Made by a program: the position numbers and the translations under genes. Shown piece after piece: positions 1-8,392 of a stretch of DNA of 64,000 nt. Each line of letters begins with the position of its first letter. The stretch's first letter is position 1. The stretch is from an uncultured Granulosicoccaceae bacterium (GTDB taxonomy: Bacteria > Pseudomonadota > Gammaproteobacteria > Granulosicoccales > Granulosicoccaceae): the NCBI GenBank assembly GCA_937930305.1, contig CALGLE010000049.1, positions 1 to 64,000 on the forward strand. The letters run 5' to 3'. Below the pieces are notes generated by a model, which saw only the letters and a list, made by a program, of their open reading frames with translations, searched no databases and had not been told where the DNA came from.

Positions 1-2
1 AC

Positions 3-257
3 AGTTCGTTGGAGTGGCGTGTATTTGATTTGAGCTTGGGGCCTCTTAAGCTGAATATTGCATGGGATATCCTTCAAAGAATTGAACCAACTGAAAAGCA
101 GGTTTTGAGATTGATTCACACCGTGGAACGACCTAGAGTAGTTGGTCACCCTGATTTGCCGTATCACGAGAAACTATTGGAATGGTTAGATGCGCATGGG
201 GTCGAATACGATCAGCCGATATTAATGCCCAGCAAACATCCAAAGCCTAAGCAGTAA
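3..257 (+). CDS. C-terminal part of an unrecognised protein (5' end outside window)
   Basis: An open frame enters from the left edge and stops with TAA at 255-257, giving about 84 residues. A TTG at 9 could start it, but the frame is open to the edge, so a longer gene beginning upstream is more likely. The product is mixed charged and ends in a Lys/Pro-rich tail (KHPKPKQ). It has no signal peptide, membrane segment or motif I recognise. The next 233 bases (258-490) hold no convincing gene. A purine-rich, ribosome-binding-like stretch near 340 is followed only by an in-frame stop. Confidence 0.5.
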   Translation, partial: SSLEWRVFDLSLGPLKLNIAWDILQRIEPTEKQVLRLIHTVERPRVVGHPDLPYHEKLLEWLDAHGVEYDQPILMPSKHPKPKQ

Positions 258-490
258 ATAAATGCTACGCATGCCAGTTTAATTTAGTGACTCTAGAATT
301 TACTTGAGAAACTCACTGAAGTGAAACAGTTATTTTTAGAGGAGGGAATATTAGCAATTATAATTTTTAAATACCGCCCACTTTGGGATTCATCTGCCTA
401 CGATTGGCCCCTGGGGGATACTGGTTATCTTCTAAGGCATACTCGTCAGAGCTCGTCTAACCGAGCCCACCAGTGCGCCAGCACAGCCGA

Positions 491-1003
491 TTAAATACGC
501 GTCAACAAAGTAGCCTGCCCAGATTCCTCGTTAACAAAAATCATGCGGTCTGCTGAAATTTCGTAAGCATTTAAGGTGCCTTCCATTTTGGACATGAATA
601 ATGACATGACTGAATTCATCAGGCCACCAAATTTGTTGCCAGTGGTTTCTCTGATTTCTTCCGCTTTTCCGAACATGGAATCCCCGTTCACTTGCCATGT
701 GCCTTTGCCTTCAAACTCCATGGGGCCTAAATCCTGGTTCTGTTCGTCCGGTGGAATAACTAGGGATGTCCAAGTACCGTCACTTCGGTAAGCGGTGCTT
801 ACGGTGGGTCCATCCTCACCGGGGATCGGGTTTAAAATCGTAATTTGCCAATTCCCAACCAACATTGCAGGGTCAATGGCACCCACTAGATCAGCACCAT
901 CGTACGGCTCTCGTTTTGGTGGAGCGCCGCATGCACTCACTGTTAACACAACCACCAACGTGAATAGCGAGATGATCTGCTTCGTGAAAAATGATAGTTT
1001 CAT
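491..1003 (-). CDS. small hypothetical lipoprotein
   Basis: The product is about 170 residues. It begins with a basic, hydrophobic signal ending in a lipobox (Val-Ser-Ala-Cys), so it is probably lipid-anchored in the envelope. I chose the ATG at 1003 because it gives a normal lipoprotein signal; the longer frame to 1033 adds ten residues before it. The mature part has a lipocalin-like or DUF-style feel: 'GNWQI', 'GTWQVNGDSM', and later 'ISADRMIFVNEES', suggesting a small beta-barrel fold. That is inference only. It lies downstream of the large repeat lipoprotein on the same strand, separated by about 200 bases that contain a strong hairpin. Confidence 0.7.
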   Translation of the reverse strand: MKLSFFTKQIISLFTLVVVLTVSACGAPPKREPYDGADLVGAIDPAMLVGNWQITILNPIPGEDGPTVSTAYRSDGTWTSLVIPPDEQNQDLGPMEFEGKGTWQVNGDSMFGKAEEIRETTGNKFGGLMNSVMSLFMSKMEGTLNAYEISADRMIFVNEESGQATLLTRI

Positions 1004-1149
1004 GGCTTTGGTGACGTTGAGTTTGAAGCTCAATTACAAAGCATCGAAGGCCACATGTAAAACTAACTTTCGGGTCAAGTGGTTCTATTTAACTAGCTTT
1101 TAGTTCACGACTTTCGTCTCAAACTAATCATAGTGTGAGGGTTAATTCG

Positions 1150-1187
1150 GCCGCGACGAACCTGAAGTCGCTCAGGTTCGTCGCGGC
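1150..1187. repeat. perfect 16-bp inverted repeat (hairpin) downstream of the repeat lipoprotein
   Basis: Arms at 1150-1165 and 1172-1187 are exact reverse complements (left arm GCCGCGACGAACCTGA) around a 6-base loop. On the minus strand it falls about 20 bases after the stop of the 1209-4304 gene, where a terminator is expected. No T-tract follows on either strand, so it may be an mRNA-stabilising or Rho-assisted 3' hairpin rather than a classic intrinsic terminator. The rest of 1004-1208 holds nothing else I can identify. Confidence 0.7.
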
Positions 1188-1208
1188 GAATAATAATGTC
1201 TGACGCCG

Positions 1209-4200
1209 CTATGGCGTCGGATCACAAACGTTCCCGATGCCATCGCCATCGTTGTCTGCTTGATCGGCGTTGGGCACTATCGGGCAGTTATCGGTGTCAT
1301 CGGGCGCACCATCACCGTCTCCATCGGGCTCACAAGCATCGCCAATGCCGTCGCCGTCGGTATCGGTTTGCAGGGGATTTGGATCTACTAAGCAGTTATC
1401 GGTGTCATCAGGCGCACCATCACCGTCACCATCGGGTTCACACGCATCGCCAATGCCGTCGCCGTCGGTATCGGTTTGCAGGGGATTGGGATCTACTAAG
1501 CAGTTATCGGTGTCATCGGGCGCACCATCACCGTCTCCATCGGGTTCACACGCATCGCCAATGCCGTCGCCGTCGGTATCGGTTTGCAGGGGATTGGGAT
1601 CGATTAAGCAGTTATCGGTGTCATCAGGCGCACCGTCACCGTCTCCATCCGGCTCACACGCGTCGCCTATGCCGTCATTGTCTGCGTCGGCTTGGGTTGG
1701 ATTAGGAATAACAAGGCAGTTATCGGTGTCATCAGGTGCACCGTCACCATCTCCATCCGGCTCACACGCATCGCCAATACCGTCGCCGTCGGTATCGGTT
1801 TGCAGGGGATTTGGATCGATTAAGCAGTTATCGGTGTCATCGGGTGCGCCATCGCCGTCTCCATCAGGTTCACACGCATCGCCTATGCCGTCATTGTCGG
1901 TGTCAGCTTGGGTTGAGTTGGCAATGAGAGGGCAGTTGTCGGTGTCGTCGGGCGCGCCATCACCATCACTGTCAGGTTCACACGCGTTTCCTATACCGTC
2001 ATTGTCAGCGTCGGCTTGACCCGTGTTGGGAATCGTTGGGCAATTGTCGACATCATCAAAGATGGAGTCGCCATCGCTGTCGTCGCAAGCGTCGCCGATT
2101 AAGTCGCCGTCATCATCCTCTTGGTTGGGATTAGCAGTGCCCGTGCAGTTATCGTTGTCATCGGGTATGCCATCACCATCTCCGTCTGCTTCACAAGCGT
2201 CACCAGTTCCATCATTGTCAGCATCCGCTTGACCCGGATTGGCATTCACCGGGCAGTTGTCATTGTCATCGGGTACGCCGTCGCCATCACCGTCAGGTTC
2301 ACACGCATTGCCTACATTGTCGTTGTCGGCATCGGCTTGGTTGCTGTTGGGAATAGCCGGGCAGTTATCGCTGTCATCGGGTACGCCATCACCATCGCCG
2401 TCTGCTTCACACGCGTTCCCGATGCCATCGTTGTCTGCGTCGGCTTGGTTGGTATTAGCCACGGTACGACAGTTATCCGCATCATCAAAAATAGAGTCGT
2501 TGTCACTGTCATCGCACGCGTCGCCTAGTGCATCGTTGTCCACATTATTTTGATTCGTATTGGGAATCGCCGGGCAGTTGTCTGCATCATCGGCAATACC
2601 ATCACTGTCGCCATCCGCTTCGCACGCATCGCCTGTACCGTCATTGTCGGCATCGGCTTGATTCGTGTTGGCAACAGCTGGGCAGTTGTCATTGTCATCA
2701 GGCACGCCATCACCGTCAGAGTCGGTGTCGTCTTCCGAATCACAGGCATCGCCGTCACCATCGCCATCGATGTCTTCTTGACCTGAATTGAAATCGGCTG
2801 GGCAATTATCAACATCATCTGCAATGCCGTCGTCATCCGAATCGATTAAGTCATCACAGGCATCGCCGATGTTGTCTTCGTCAAGGTCCTCTTGGTTCGA
2901 GTTGGCATCGGCCGGGCAGTTGTCTTGCGAATCGGGGATTCCATCTCCATCAGCGTCGAGAGAGGATTGGCACGCTGCGTTGTTGGTCGCAGGTACGCAG
3001 GCGTCCGTGTTAGCCGGATCTTGTTCATCTACAACGCCATCGTTATCCGCATCCAACAGTTTGGACTCTTCATAGTTGAATAGGCCATCGTTGTCGAAAT
3101 CAGCGGTCAGGGTTTCTTCAACATCGGTATCACCGTCACCGTCCGTGTCCACTTGCAGTGCCGCACAGGCAGCGTTATTGTCAGAGGGTACGCAGGGGTC
3201 TGTTTCGTCACGATCAAATTCCGCGGCAAGATCGTCATCATCTTCGTCGGTTAAGGCGCTTTCTAAGTAATCGGGTGTACCGTCATCATCGGTATCGTTG
3301 TTGCCACCTTCTTCACTGTCGGGTTTACCGTCTTCATCGCTATCGATGGTGCAACCTTCGTTAAACTGAGAAAGCTCACACGGGTCGCGCGGTGGGCTGT
3401 TTGGATCTAGGGGGTCATGGCCATCGTTGAATTCATCGACGTTTTGGAAGCCGTCGTTATCATCGTCAAACGCCAATTCAAAATCGTCGTTTTCAATAAC
3501 GATATTGGTGCCGTTGCCCACATTTTCACTGCGTTGCACCAAGGCTAAATTTACATCTGGTGTGCCATCGCCAACAAATCGTACGGTGACAAACGCATCA
3601 CTGTTTTGTACCGCCGTGCCGGTTCCGACCCAATCATTACCATCAAACGATAAGGCGACAGGTTCACCATTCAGGGTTGCGATGGGGGTAGATGTCGGCG
3701 CTGATGGTTCATTGTTTGGATTACTAATGCGGTTCGGAACCTGAATTCTTAAGTCGACGTTGACGCGCACAATTGGGTCGCCGGGGTCGGATGCGCTTAA
3801 GGGGTCCGTATCTGAGTTTCTTTCCGCAAGATTGAATATGCCATCAGCATCATCGTCAAAAGTGCTGTCGTAAATGTTCGATGGAAACGAGATTTCCAAA
3901 TCAGAGATGTTGAACGGTACGGGCACGATGCGGGTGGCTTGCGCTAAACGCAAAACACCGCCACGAAAGTTCTCCGTCCAGAGAATGTTCACGGTGATGG
4001 TGGTGCCGGTGGGAATGAAGGCCGTGCCTTCCCAGCGCCCGGTATCGGGGTTGCGTGCGGCGCGGATAGTTTCTGGCTCTTTGCCTTCTTGGGTAACTGT
4101 GATGGTTAGCGTCAAGGCGCTGGGTGATATGGCACGCGAGGCGAGCAGTTGGGCTGGCGGAACCAGGCCAATGGCTGCGTTGTCTGCATTGGCAGACACG

Positions 4201-4304
4201 TCGGAATCTGTGCCGTGAATACGAGACGGCTCATCCTGCGAGCAGGATGTGAATGATAATGCTGCAAAAATCAAAACAGCCAAGGCGCGGTGCAAGCGGG
4301 TCAT
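1209..4304 (-). CDS. giant thrombospondin type 3 repeat lipoprotein
   Basis: The product is about 1,031 residues. It has an N-terminal lipoprotein signal (Leu-Ser-Phe-Thr-Ser-Cys lipobox). Two regions with beta-sandwich-like character follow (TLTITVTQEGKEPETI, then NLALVQRSENVGNGT), then an Asp-rich C-terminal two-thirds. I count 16 DNC-containing units of roughly 36 residues with the pattern DxDxDGxxDDxDNCP...NxxQxDxDxDGxGDAC, the thrombospondin type 3 / Ca-binding signature; each likely binds several Ca2+ ions with one disulfide. The last six or seven units are nearly identical. The protein ends in the last repeat, with no anchor or sorting domain beyond it. The ATG at 4304 gives the best signal peptide; a GTG at 4316 is the alternative. 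It is probably a surface or outer-membrane-attached rigid, Ca-dependent rod. Its function is unknown. Confidence 0.85.
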   Translation of the reverse strand: MTRLHRALAVLIFAALSFTSCSQDEPSRIHGTDSDVSANADNAAIGLVPPAQLLASRAISPSALTLTITVTQEGKEPETIRAARNPDTGRWEGTAFIPTGTTITVNILWTENFRGGVLRLAQATRIVPVPFNISDLEISFPSNIYDSTFDDDADGIFNLAERNSDTDPLSASDPGDPIVRVNVDLRIQVPNRISNPNNEPSAPTSTPIATLNGEPVALSFDGNDWVGTGTAVQNSDAFVTVRFVGDGTPDVNLALVQRSENVGNGTNIVIENDDFELAFDDDNDGFQNVDEFNDGHDPLDPNSPPRDPCELSQFNEGCTIDSDEDGKPDSEEGGNNDTDDDGTPDYLESALTDEDDDDLAAEFDRDETDPCVPSDNNAACAALQVDTDGDGDTDVEETLTADFDNDGLFNYEESKLLDADNDGVVDEQDPANTDACVPATNNAACQSSLDADGDGIPDSQDNCPADANSNQEDLDEDNIGDACDDLIDSDDDGIADDVDNCPADFNSGQEDIDGDGDGDACDSEDDTDSDGDGVPDDNDNCPAVANTNQADADNDGTGDACEADGDSDGIADDADNCPAIPNTNQNNVDNDALGDACDDSDNDSIFDDADNCRTVANTNQADADNDGIGNACEADGDGDGVPDDSDNCPAIPNSNQADADNDNVGNACEPDGDGDGVPDDNDNCPVNANPGQADADNDGTGDACEADGDGDGIPDDNDNCTGTANPNQEDDDGDLIGDACDDSDGDSIFDDVDNCPTIPNTGQADADNDGIGNACEPDSDGDGAPDDTDNCPLIANSTQADTDNDGIGDACEPDGDGDGAPDDTDNCLIDPNPLQTDTDGDGIGDACEPDGDGDGAPDDTDNCLVIPNPTQADADNDGIGDACEPDGDGDGAPDDTDNCLIDPNPLQTDTDGDGIGDACEPDGDGDGAPDDTDNCLVDPNPLQTDTDGDGIGDACEPDGDGDGAPDDTDNCLVDPNPLQTDTDGDGIGDACEPDGDGDGAPDDTDNCPIVPNADQADNDGDGIGNVCDPTP
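1285..2040. repeat. tandem 108-bp coding repeats
   Basis: The motif CAGTTATCGGTGTCAT (or close variants) recurs at 1285, 1393, 1501, 1609, 1717, 1825 and 1933, an exact 108-bp period equal to 36 codons. Neighbouring copies differ at only a few bases, whereas units further up (2040-2960) keep the protein pattern but have diverged in DNA. The array therefore grew or was homogenised recently at the 3' end of the gene. The period never breaks the reading frame. Confidence 0.9.
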
Positions 4305-4443
4305 TGCGGCTCTCACACACCGTTCGTTAGTGAAGGGTATGCTTGTAGTTAATGAGTACCCTGCAGTTTACTCATGTTATGCGTTGGATATTCCTGTAAT
4401 AAGCCCAACCCGACCGTTTGTTAACGTTGTTTTTGGGAAGTTT

Positions 4444-5469
4444 TCAAATGATGACGGGTTCAATCTCAAGTTTGACCGAGAAATTCGCCTGGACCTGCTC
4501 AATAATGCGGTTTGCTAGCGCCATCAAAGCGGCGCCATCGCCGCCACCGTGGTTCACCAGCACCAGCGCTTGCTCGGTGTGAACCCCGACTCCATTGGCT
4601 TCATGCCCACGAAAGCCCAATGCATCAATCATCCAACCGGCAGCTAGTTTCACGCGCCCATCGGCTTGGGGGTAGCTAACCAATTTGGGGTACGTCTGGC
4701 GTAAGTTTTTAGCGTGGGCCGCTGACACCACAGGATTTTTGAAAAAGCTTCCCGCGTTTCCCAGTTGTTTGGGGTCGGGCAATTTGGATTGGCGAATGCG
4801 AATGACAGTGTCACTGATGAGCTTTGCTCGGGCCACGTTATCGACGGCAGATAAGTCGTGAGTTTGCAAAGCGGACTCAAGCGCTGCATAAGTAAGCACC
4901 GCGGGTGTGTTTTCATTAAGTGCTAAGGTCACTTGAGTGATGACGTAGTCATTCGGATTTTGTTTGAACACGCTGTCACGGTATGAGAACGCACACTGAT
5001 TAGGCGATAAGGTTAACCATTGTTTGCTGGGTAGATGATAGGCGCGAACGCTGTGCAAACGATTAACCAATTCAACCCCATAAGCGCCGATATTTTGCAC
5101 CGGAGCAGCGCCCGTGTTGCCAGGGATTAAGCTGAGGTTCTCTAAGCCGGCCAGGCGGCGATCTAAAGTTTCTAGAACCAAGTCATGCCAGGGTTTTCCG
5201 GCATTGGCAACCACATGTGTTGTGCCATCGGTTTGCTCTTGGTAGTTGGTGTGTTGATTGATTTGATGAATCACTAACCCAGCGATATTTTGTGTTAGTA
5301 CCAAGTTACTGCCACCACCGAGTAAAAAAATGGGCCATTGCTTTTTCTCTGCCGTGTCCAGTGCCTCCAGTAACTGCTCATCGTTGGTGACTTGTACGTA
5401 GTGTGCAGCACGAGCGCTAAATCCAAAAGAATTCAGGTGTTGCAAAGATTGATTGGCGATGATGTTCAT
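4444..5469 (-). CDS. murB: UDP-N-acetylenolpyruvoylglucosamine reductase
   Basis: MurB reduces UDP-GlcNAc-enolpyruvate to UDP-MurNAc with NADPH and FAD, in cytoplasmic peptidoglycan synthesis. Visible family motifs are the FAD-binding GGGSNLVL, the IPGNTGAAPVQNIGAYG stretch, SYRDSVFK, and GNAGSFFKNP containing the catalytic Ser. The length of 341 residues matches the long E. coli-type (type I) enzyme. I took the ATG at 5469; the frame continues upstream to 5580 but that part lies inside the MATE gene. The start overlaps the MATE stop in an ATGA, so the two are probably translationally coupled. Confidence 0.95.
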   Translation of the reverse strand: MNIIANQSLQHLNSFGFSARAAHYVQVTNDEQLLEALDTAEKKQWPIFLLGGGSNLVLTQNIAGLVIHQINQHTNYQEQTDGTTHVVANAGKPWHDLVLETLDRRLAGLENLSLIPGNTGAAPVQNIGAYGVELVNRLHSVRAYHLPSKQWLTLSPNQCAFSYRDSVFKQNPNDYVITQVTLALNENTPAVLTYAALESALQTHDLSAVDNVARAKLISDTVIRIRQSKLPDPKQLGNAGSFFKNPVVSAAHAKNLRQTYPKLVSYPQADGRVKLAAGWMIDALGFRGHEANGVGVHTEQALVLVNHGGGDGAALMALANRIIEQVQANFSVKLEIEPVII

Positions 5470-6782
5470 GCGGGCAAGGGTTCTGCGGCTCGTAAGATGC
5501 GTGGAAACCAAACACCTAAGGTGATAGCGCGGGCAACCATGAATACATGATACGACAACCATAGGCCATGATTGCCCCAATTAGGCACCAGCACCTCAGT
5601 TGCGATCAAAAACACCGCTAATGAAATGAGCATTCCGTTGCGCATCTCTTTGGTGTGGGTGGTGCCGATGAATATGCCATCAAACAAAAAACTCCACACC
5701 CCAACAAGTGGCCCAATGACGATCCAGAACAAGTAGTTCTCGGCCAAGACGCGCACATCTGGCAAGGTGGTCATGGCGTCAACGATGTATTGACCGAACA
5801 GAGCGTAAATGACGGTGAACACAACGGCCAGCACCAAAGCCCCCCAGGTGCACGCTTTAACATCTTGCCACAGTCTTTTTTTGTCGCGTCGACCTAGGGC
5901 GTTGCCCGCTAAGGATTCTGCTGCCATGGAGAAGCCATCCAATGCGTAGGCGGTGAAGTGCAGCATTTGAACCAAGATGGCGTTCAGTGCCAAGGTGGTA
6001 TCACCGAAGCGACTGCCAAGGGCTGTGATCCAATAAAACGCAAACGTTAAGCACACAGTGCGAATGAAAAGATCACGGCCCACGTTAAAAAATTCTGCAA
6101 AGGCTACCGTATTCTTTAACGCCGTTAACCAACGTGCCAATGACACTTGCCAACACGAACGCACCATCCACAAACCGTAGCCTAATGCGATGTATTCGCT
6201 GATGATGGTGGCTAGGGCCACCCCTTTGACATGCCAATCAGTCAATTCAAAGAACGCTAAATTTAAAACCACGTTTAAAACGTTTAACACCAACTGCAGC
6301 CAAAACACCTCACGCATGCGTTGTTGACCAATCAAGGTGCCCAGCAGGGCGTAGGTGGTTAAGGTGGCCGGTGCACCGAGTAATCGGATAAAAAAATAAT
6401 CAGCGATTAATTCATGCAGTTCGGCCGAGCCTTTCATGGCCCAAAGCCCAAGGCTCAATAACGGCGAAGCAAGCAGCAGAATGCACGCGGCCAAAACGCA
6501 AGCAATGGTGATGGCACGTGCAAAAATTTCTTGCTGTGCTTCTAAGTCCTCTCGGCCAAAGGCTTGGGCGACTAAACCGCCAGTGCCCATTTTTAGAAAA
6601 CCGAACACCCAAAAAATACTCGAGAACAGCACAGCCCCGACAGCCACCGCAGATAAGTAAGCAGGAGACTCCATGCGACCCATAACGGCTGTGTCCACAA
6701 TGCCGACTAAGGGCACGGTTGCGTTGGACAGCATGATGGGTAACGCTAAGGCATACACCTTGCGCTGGCGGGCAAAATCCAT
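5466..6782 (-). CDS. MATE-family multidrug/toxin exporter (DinF-like)
   Basis: The product is 438 residues with about twelve hydrophobic segments across its length. The N-terminus (LPIMLSNATVPLVGIVDTAVMGR) is the typical MATE opening, with the second repeat starting near residue 230. Members export cationic drugs or other organic compounds using Na+ or H+ gradients across the inner membrane. The short, regular length and the sequence style point to the DinF/plant-like subgroup. The substrate cannot be told from sequence. It sits between the sulfurtransferase gene (9-base gap) and murB (4-base overlap), so the three probably form one transcript. Confidence 0.9.
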   Translation of the reverse strand: MDFARQRKVYALALPIMLSNATVPLVGIVDTAVMGRMESPAYLSAVAVGAVLFSSIFWVFGFLKMGTGGLVAQAFGREDLEAQQEIFARAITIACVLAACILLLASPLLSLGLWAMKGSAELHELIADYFFIRLLGAPATLTTYALLGTLIGQQRMREVFWLQLVLNVLNVVLNLAFFELTDWHVKGVALATIISEYIALGYGLWMVRSCWQVSLARWLTALKNTVAFAEFFNVGRDLFIRTVCLTFAFYWITALGSRFGDTTLALNAILVQMLHFTAYALDGFSMAAESLAGNALGRRDKKRLWQDVKACTWGALVLAVVFTVIYALFGQYIVDAMTTLPDVRVLAENYLFWIVIGPLVGVWSFLFDGIFIGTTHTKEMRNGMLISLAVFLIATEVLVPNWGNHGLWLSYHVFMVARAITLGVWFPRILRAAEPLPA

Positions 6783-6791
6783 TGAACTAAT

Positions 6792-7631
6792 TTAGCGCTC
6801 GATGGGCGTGTTCGGATCGTTACCCCAGCTCGACCAGGCACCATCCAACGCGGCAACCTCTTCAAACCCGAGGTGCTTTAACACCACATAGGTGAGGGCC
6901 GAGCGTTGATGCGATTGGCAATACACCAAGGTGGGTGTGTCTTTATCAATCGCGTTTTGATTCAACACTGCGAGCAATTCATCATCGGGTTTCAAGGTGC
7001 CATCGGCTTGCAACATCGACAACCATTCAACGTGTACGGCCCCTGGCATATGCCCGCCGCGTTCACTGCGCACATCACTGCCTGCAAACTCACCCGCACT
7101 GCGCGCATCGATGGGTTTAATTTGAGGGCTGCCGCTGTTCGAGGAAGAAAATCGATCCATCAAAGATTCGTTGTTCAACACCATCGCTGAGTTATATGAC
7201 AGATCGGCCGCTGTGAGTTCGGGTGTGACTGGCGCGGGGGGAGGTGTCGGCTCCGGAGTGATCGGCAGGTCGCTGGCTTGCCACGCGCTTAATCCGCCGT
7301 TTAGCCAACGTACCTGATTAAACCCATAGGCATTGAGAACCCAAACCGCGCGAGCGGCGGGCGTGGCTTTGCCGCCGTCGTACACAACGATGGGGGAGTC
7401 AAGCGTTAAGCCCAGCTGTGTGGCCCAGCGCGCCACGTCATCGGCATTGGGCAGCAATCCACCCACGGGAGCCTCAGCGCGATTCAAAAGGGCCGGTTCC
7501 AACCGATGTGAGCCGTAAATATGACCTGCCGCATAGTCTTCGGCCGAACGCACATCCAGTACTGAAACTGGGCCTGTCAGAATATTGTCGAGCTCATTAG
7601 CAGCGATTATGAGAGATTGATTGGCGGACAT
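6792..7631 (-). CDS. rhdA: thiosulfate sulfurtransferase, RhdA-like (two rhodanese domains)
   Basis: The product is about 279 residues with two rhodanese domains. The N-terminal one (VLDVRSAEDYAAGHI) has no active-site Cys: the loop reads YDGGKATPAAR. The C-terminal one (PIDARSAGEF...) carries the loop CQSHQRSALTY, then the ending LDGAWSSWGNDPNTPIE. This closely resembles Azotobacter/Pseudomonas RhdA (CQTHHRSGLTY ... GSWGEWGNHPDTPVE) rather than E. coli SseA, whose loop is CGSGVTA. RhdA-type enzymes move sulfane sulfur from thiosulfate to acceptors in the cytoplasm. I chose the ATG at 7631; an in-frame upstream ATG at 7664 would add eleven residues. It is divergent from rpoE. Confidence 0.85.
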   Translation of the reverse strand: MSANQSLIIAANELDNILTGPVSVLDVRSAEDYAAGHIYGSHRLEPALLNRAEAPVGGLLPNADDVARWATQLGLTLDSPIVVYDGGKATPAARAVWVLNAYGFNQVRWLNGGLSAWQASDLPITPEPTPPPAPVTPELTAADLSYNSAMVLNNESLMDRFSSSNSGSPQIKPIDARSAGEFAGSDVRSERGGHMPGAVHVEWLSMLQADGTLKPDDELLAVLNQNAIDKDTPTLVYCQSHQRSALTYVVLKHLGFEEVAALDGAWSSWGNDPNTPIER

Positions 7632-7665
7632 AGCAGATTTTTGGGAAAAAAGTTGGAGAACCACT

Positions 7666-7692
7666 GAACTATACGCTCAGACAGCGTCCTAA
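7666..7692 (+). promoter_or_regulatory. possible sigma-E type promoter for rpoE
   Basis: GAACT at 7666-7670 and TCCTAA at 7687-7692 are separated by 16 bases, close to the GAACTT / TC-rich pattern of RpoE/AlgU promoters, many of which drive their own gene. It lies about 100 bases upstream of the chosen TTG start. It is not an exact consensus match. Confidence 0.4.
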
Positions 7693-7797
7693 GTAGCCAT
7701 GAAACCGCAAATGAGCTCTCCTTCCAGTATCACCCAAAAATCCTGCTCACAAGTTGCTATGATCGCCGCGCGGTCTGAAGCCGCAGGAGCGAAACCT

Positions 7798-8385
7798 TTG
7801 AGTGACCGACAAATTGATCAAGCGCTAGTCGAGCGCGTGCAGCGTGGTGATAAGGCCGCCTACGATTTGTTGGTCCTGAAATACCAGCACAAAATCGGGC
7901 ATTTGATTTCCCGCTACGTGCACGATTCGCACGAAGCGCAGGATGTGGCACAAGAAGCGTTCATTAAGGCGTACCGAGGGCTGGCGAATTTCCGCGGCGA
8001 CAGTGCGTTCTACACCTGGCTTTATCGCATCGCGATCAACACCGCCAAGAATCATCTGGTGACGATGGGCCGAAAAATCTCTGATACCGGCATTGATGCC
8101 GCTGATGCGGAGCAGTTTGAGGGCGGTGGCGCGTTACGTGAAAACGCAACTCCCGAACGTGAGATGGTGAGCGATCAAATTTTGGAAGTTGTGCGACAGT
8201 CCATCGCCGATTTACCCGAGGACTTACGCACAGCCATTACGCTACGAGAGCTTGAAGGGCTGTCGTATGAAGAAATTGCGGTGGCGATGGATTGTCCAAT
8301 CGGCACAGTGCGGTCAAGAATTTTTAGGGCTCGAGAGGCAATTGATACCAACCTTGAGCCGTTATTAGAAGAGAAGAGAAGGTAA
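7798..8385 (+). CDS. rpoE: extracytoplasmic stress sigma factor RpoE/AlgU
   Basis: The product is an ECF sigma factor that directs RNA polymerase to envelope-stress promoters. Region 2 is clear (KYQHKI, then DVAQEAFIKAYR and WLYRIAINTAKNHL), as is region 4 (LPEDLRTAITLRELEGLSYE, then GTVRSRIFRAREAI). The frame is open from 7699 with ATGs at 7699 and 7759. However, a TTG at 7798 preceded by AGGAG with eight bases between gives 195 residues, starting SDRQIDQALVERVQRGDK, which fits AlgU (about 193 residues). I therefore prefer the TTG. It heads the rseA-rseB-rseC-mucD cluster that controls its activity. Confidence 0.93.
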   Translation: MSDRQIDQALVERVQRGDKAAYDLLVLKYQHKIGHLISRYVHDSHEAQDVAQEAFIKAYRGLANFRGDSAFYTWLYRIAINTAKNHLVTMGRKISDTGIDAADAEQFEGGGALRENATPEREMVSDQILEVVRQSIADLPEDLRTAITLRELEGLSYEEIAVAMDCPIGTVRSRIFRAREAIDTNLEPLLEEKRR

Positions 8386-8392
8386 CTCGACG

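Noticed and set aside
1285-2040. Regular 108-bp spacing considered as a CRISPR array
   Set aside because: The units are contiguous coding sequence with no spacer-repeat structure, and the period keeps the frame of a Ca-binding protein.
1196-2553. Long plus-strand open frames (for example 1270-2019 and 2239-2553) opposite the repeat lipoprotein
   Set aside because: They translate to Ser/Pro- or His/Arg-rich repeats created by the antisense of the Asp-rich 36-codon repeat; no start site or family features support them.
4650-4916. Minus-strand frame inside murB in another phase
   Set aside because: Overlaps the conserved murB reading; shadow frame only.
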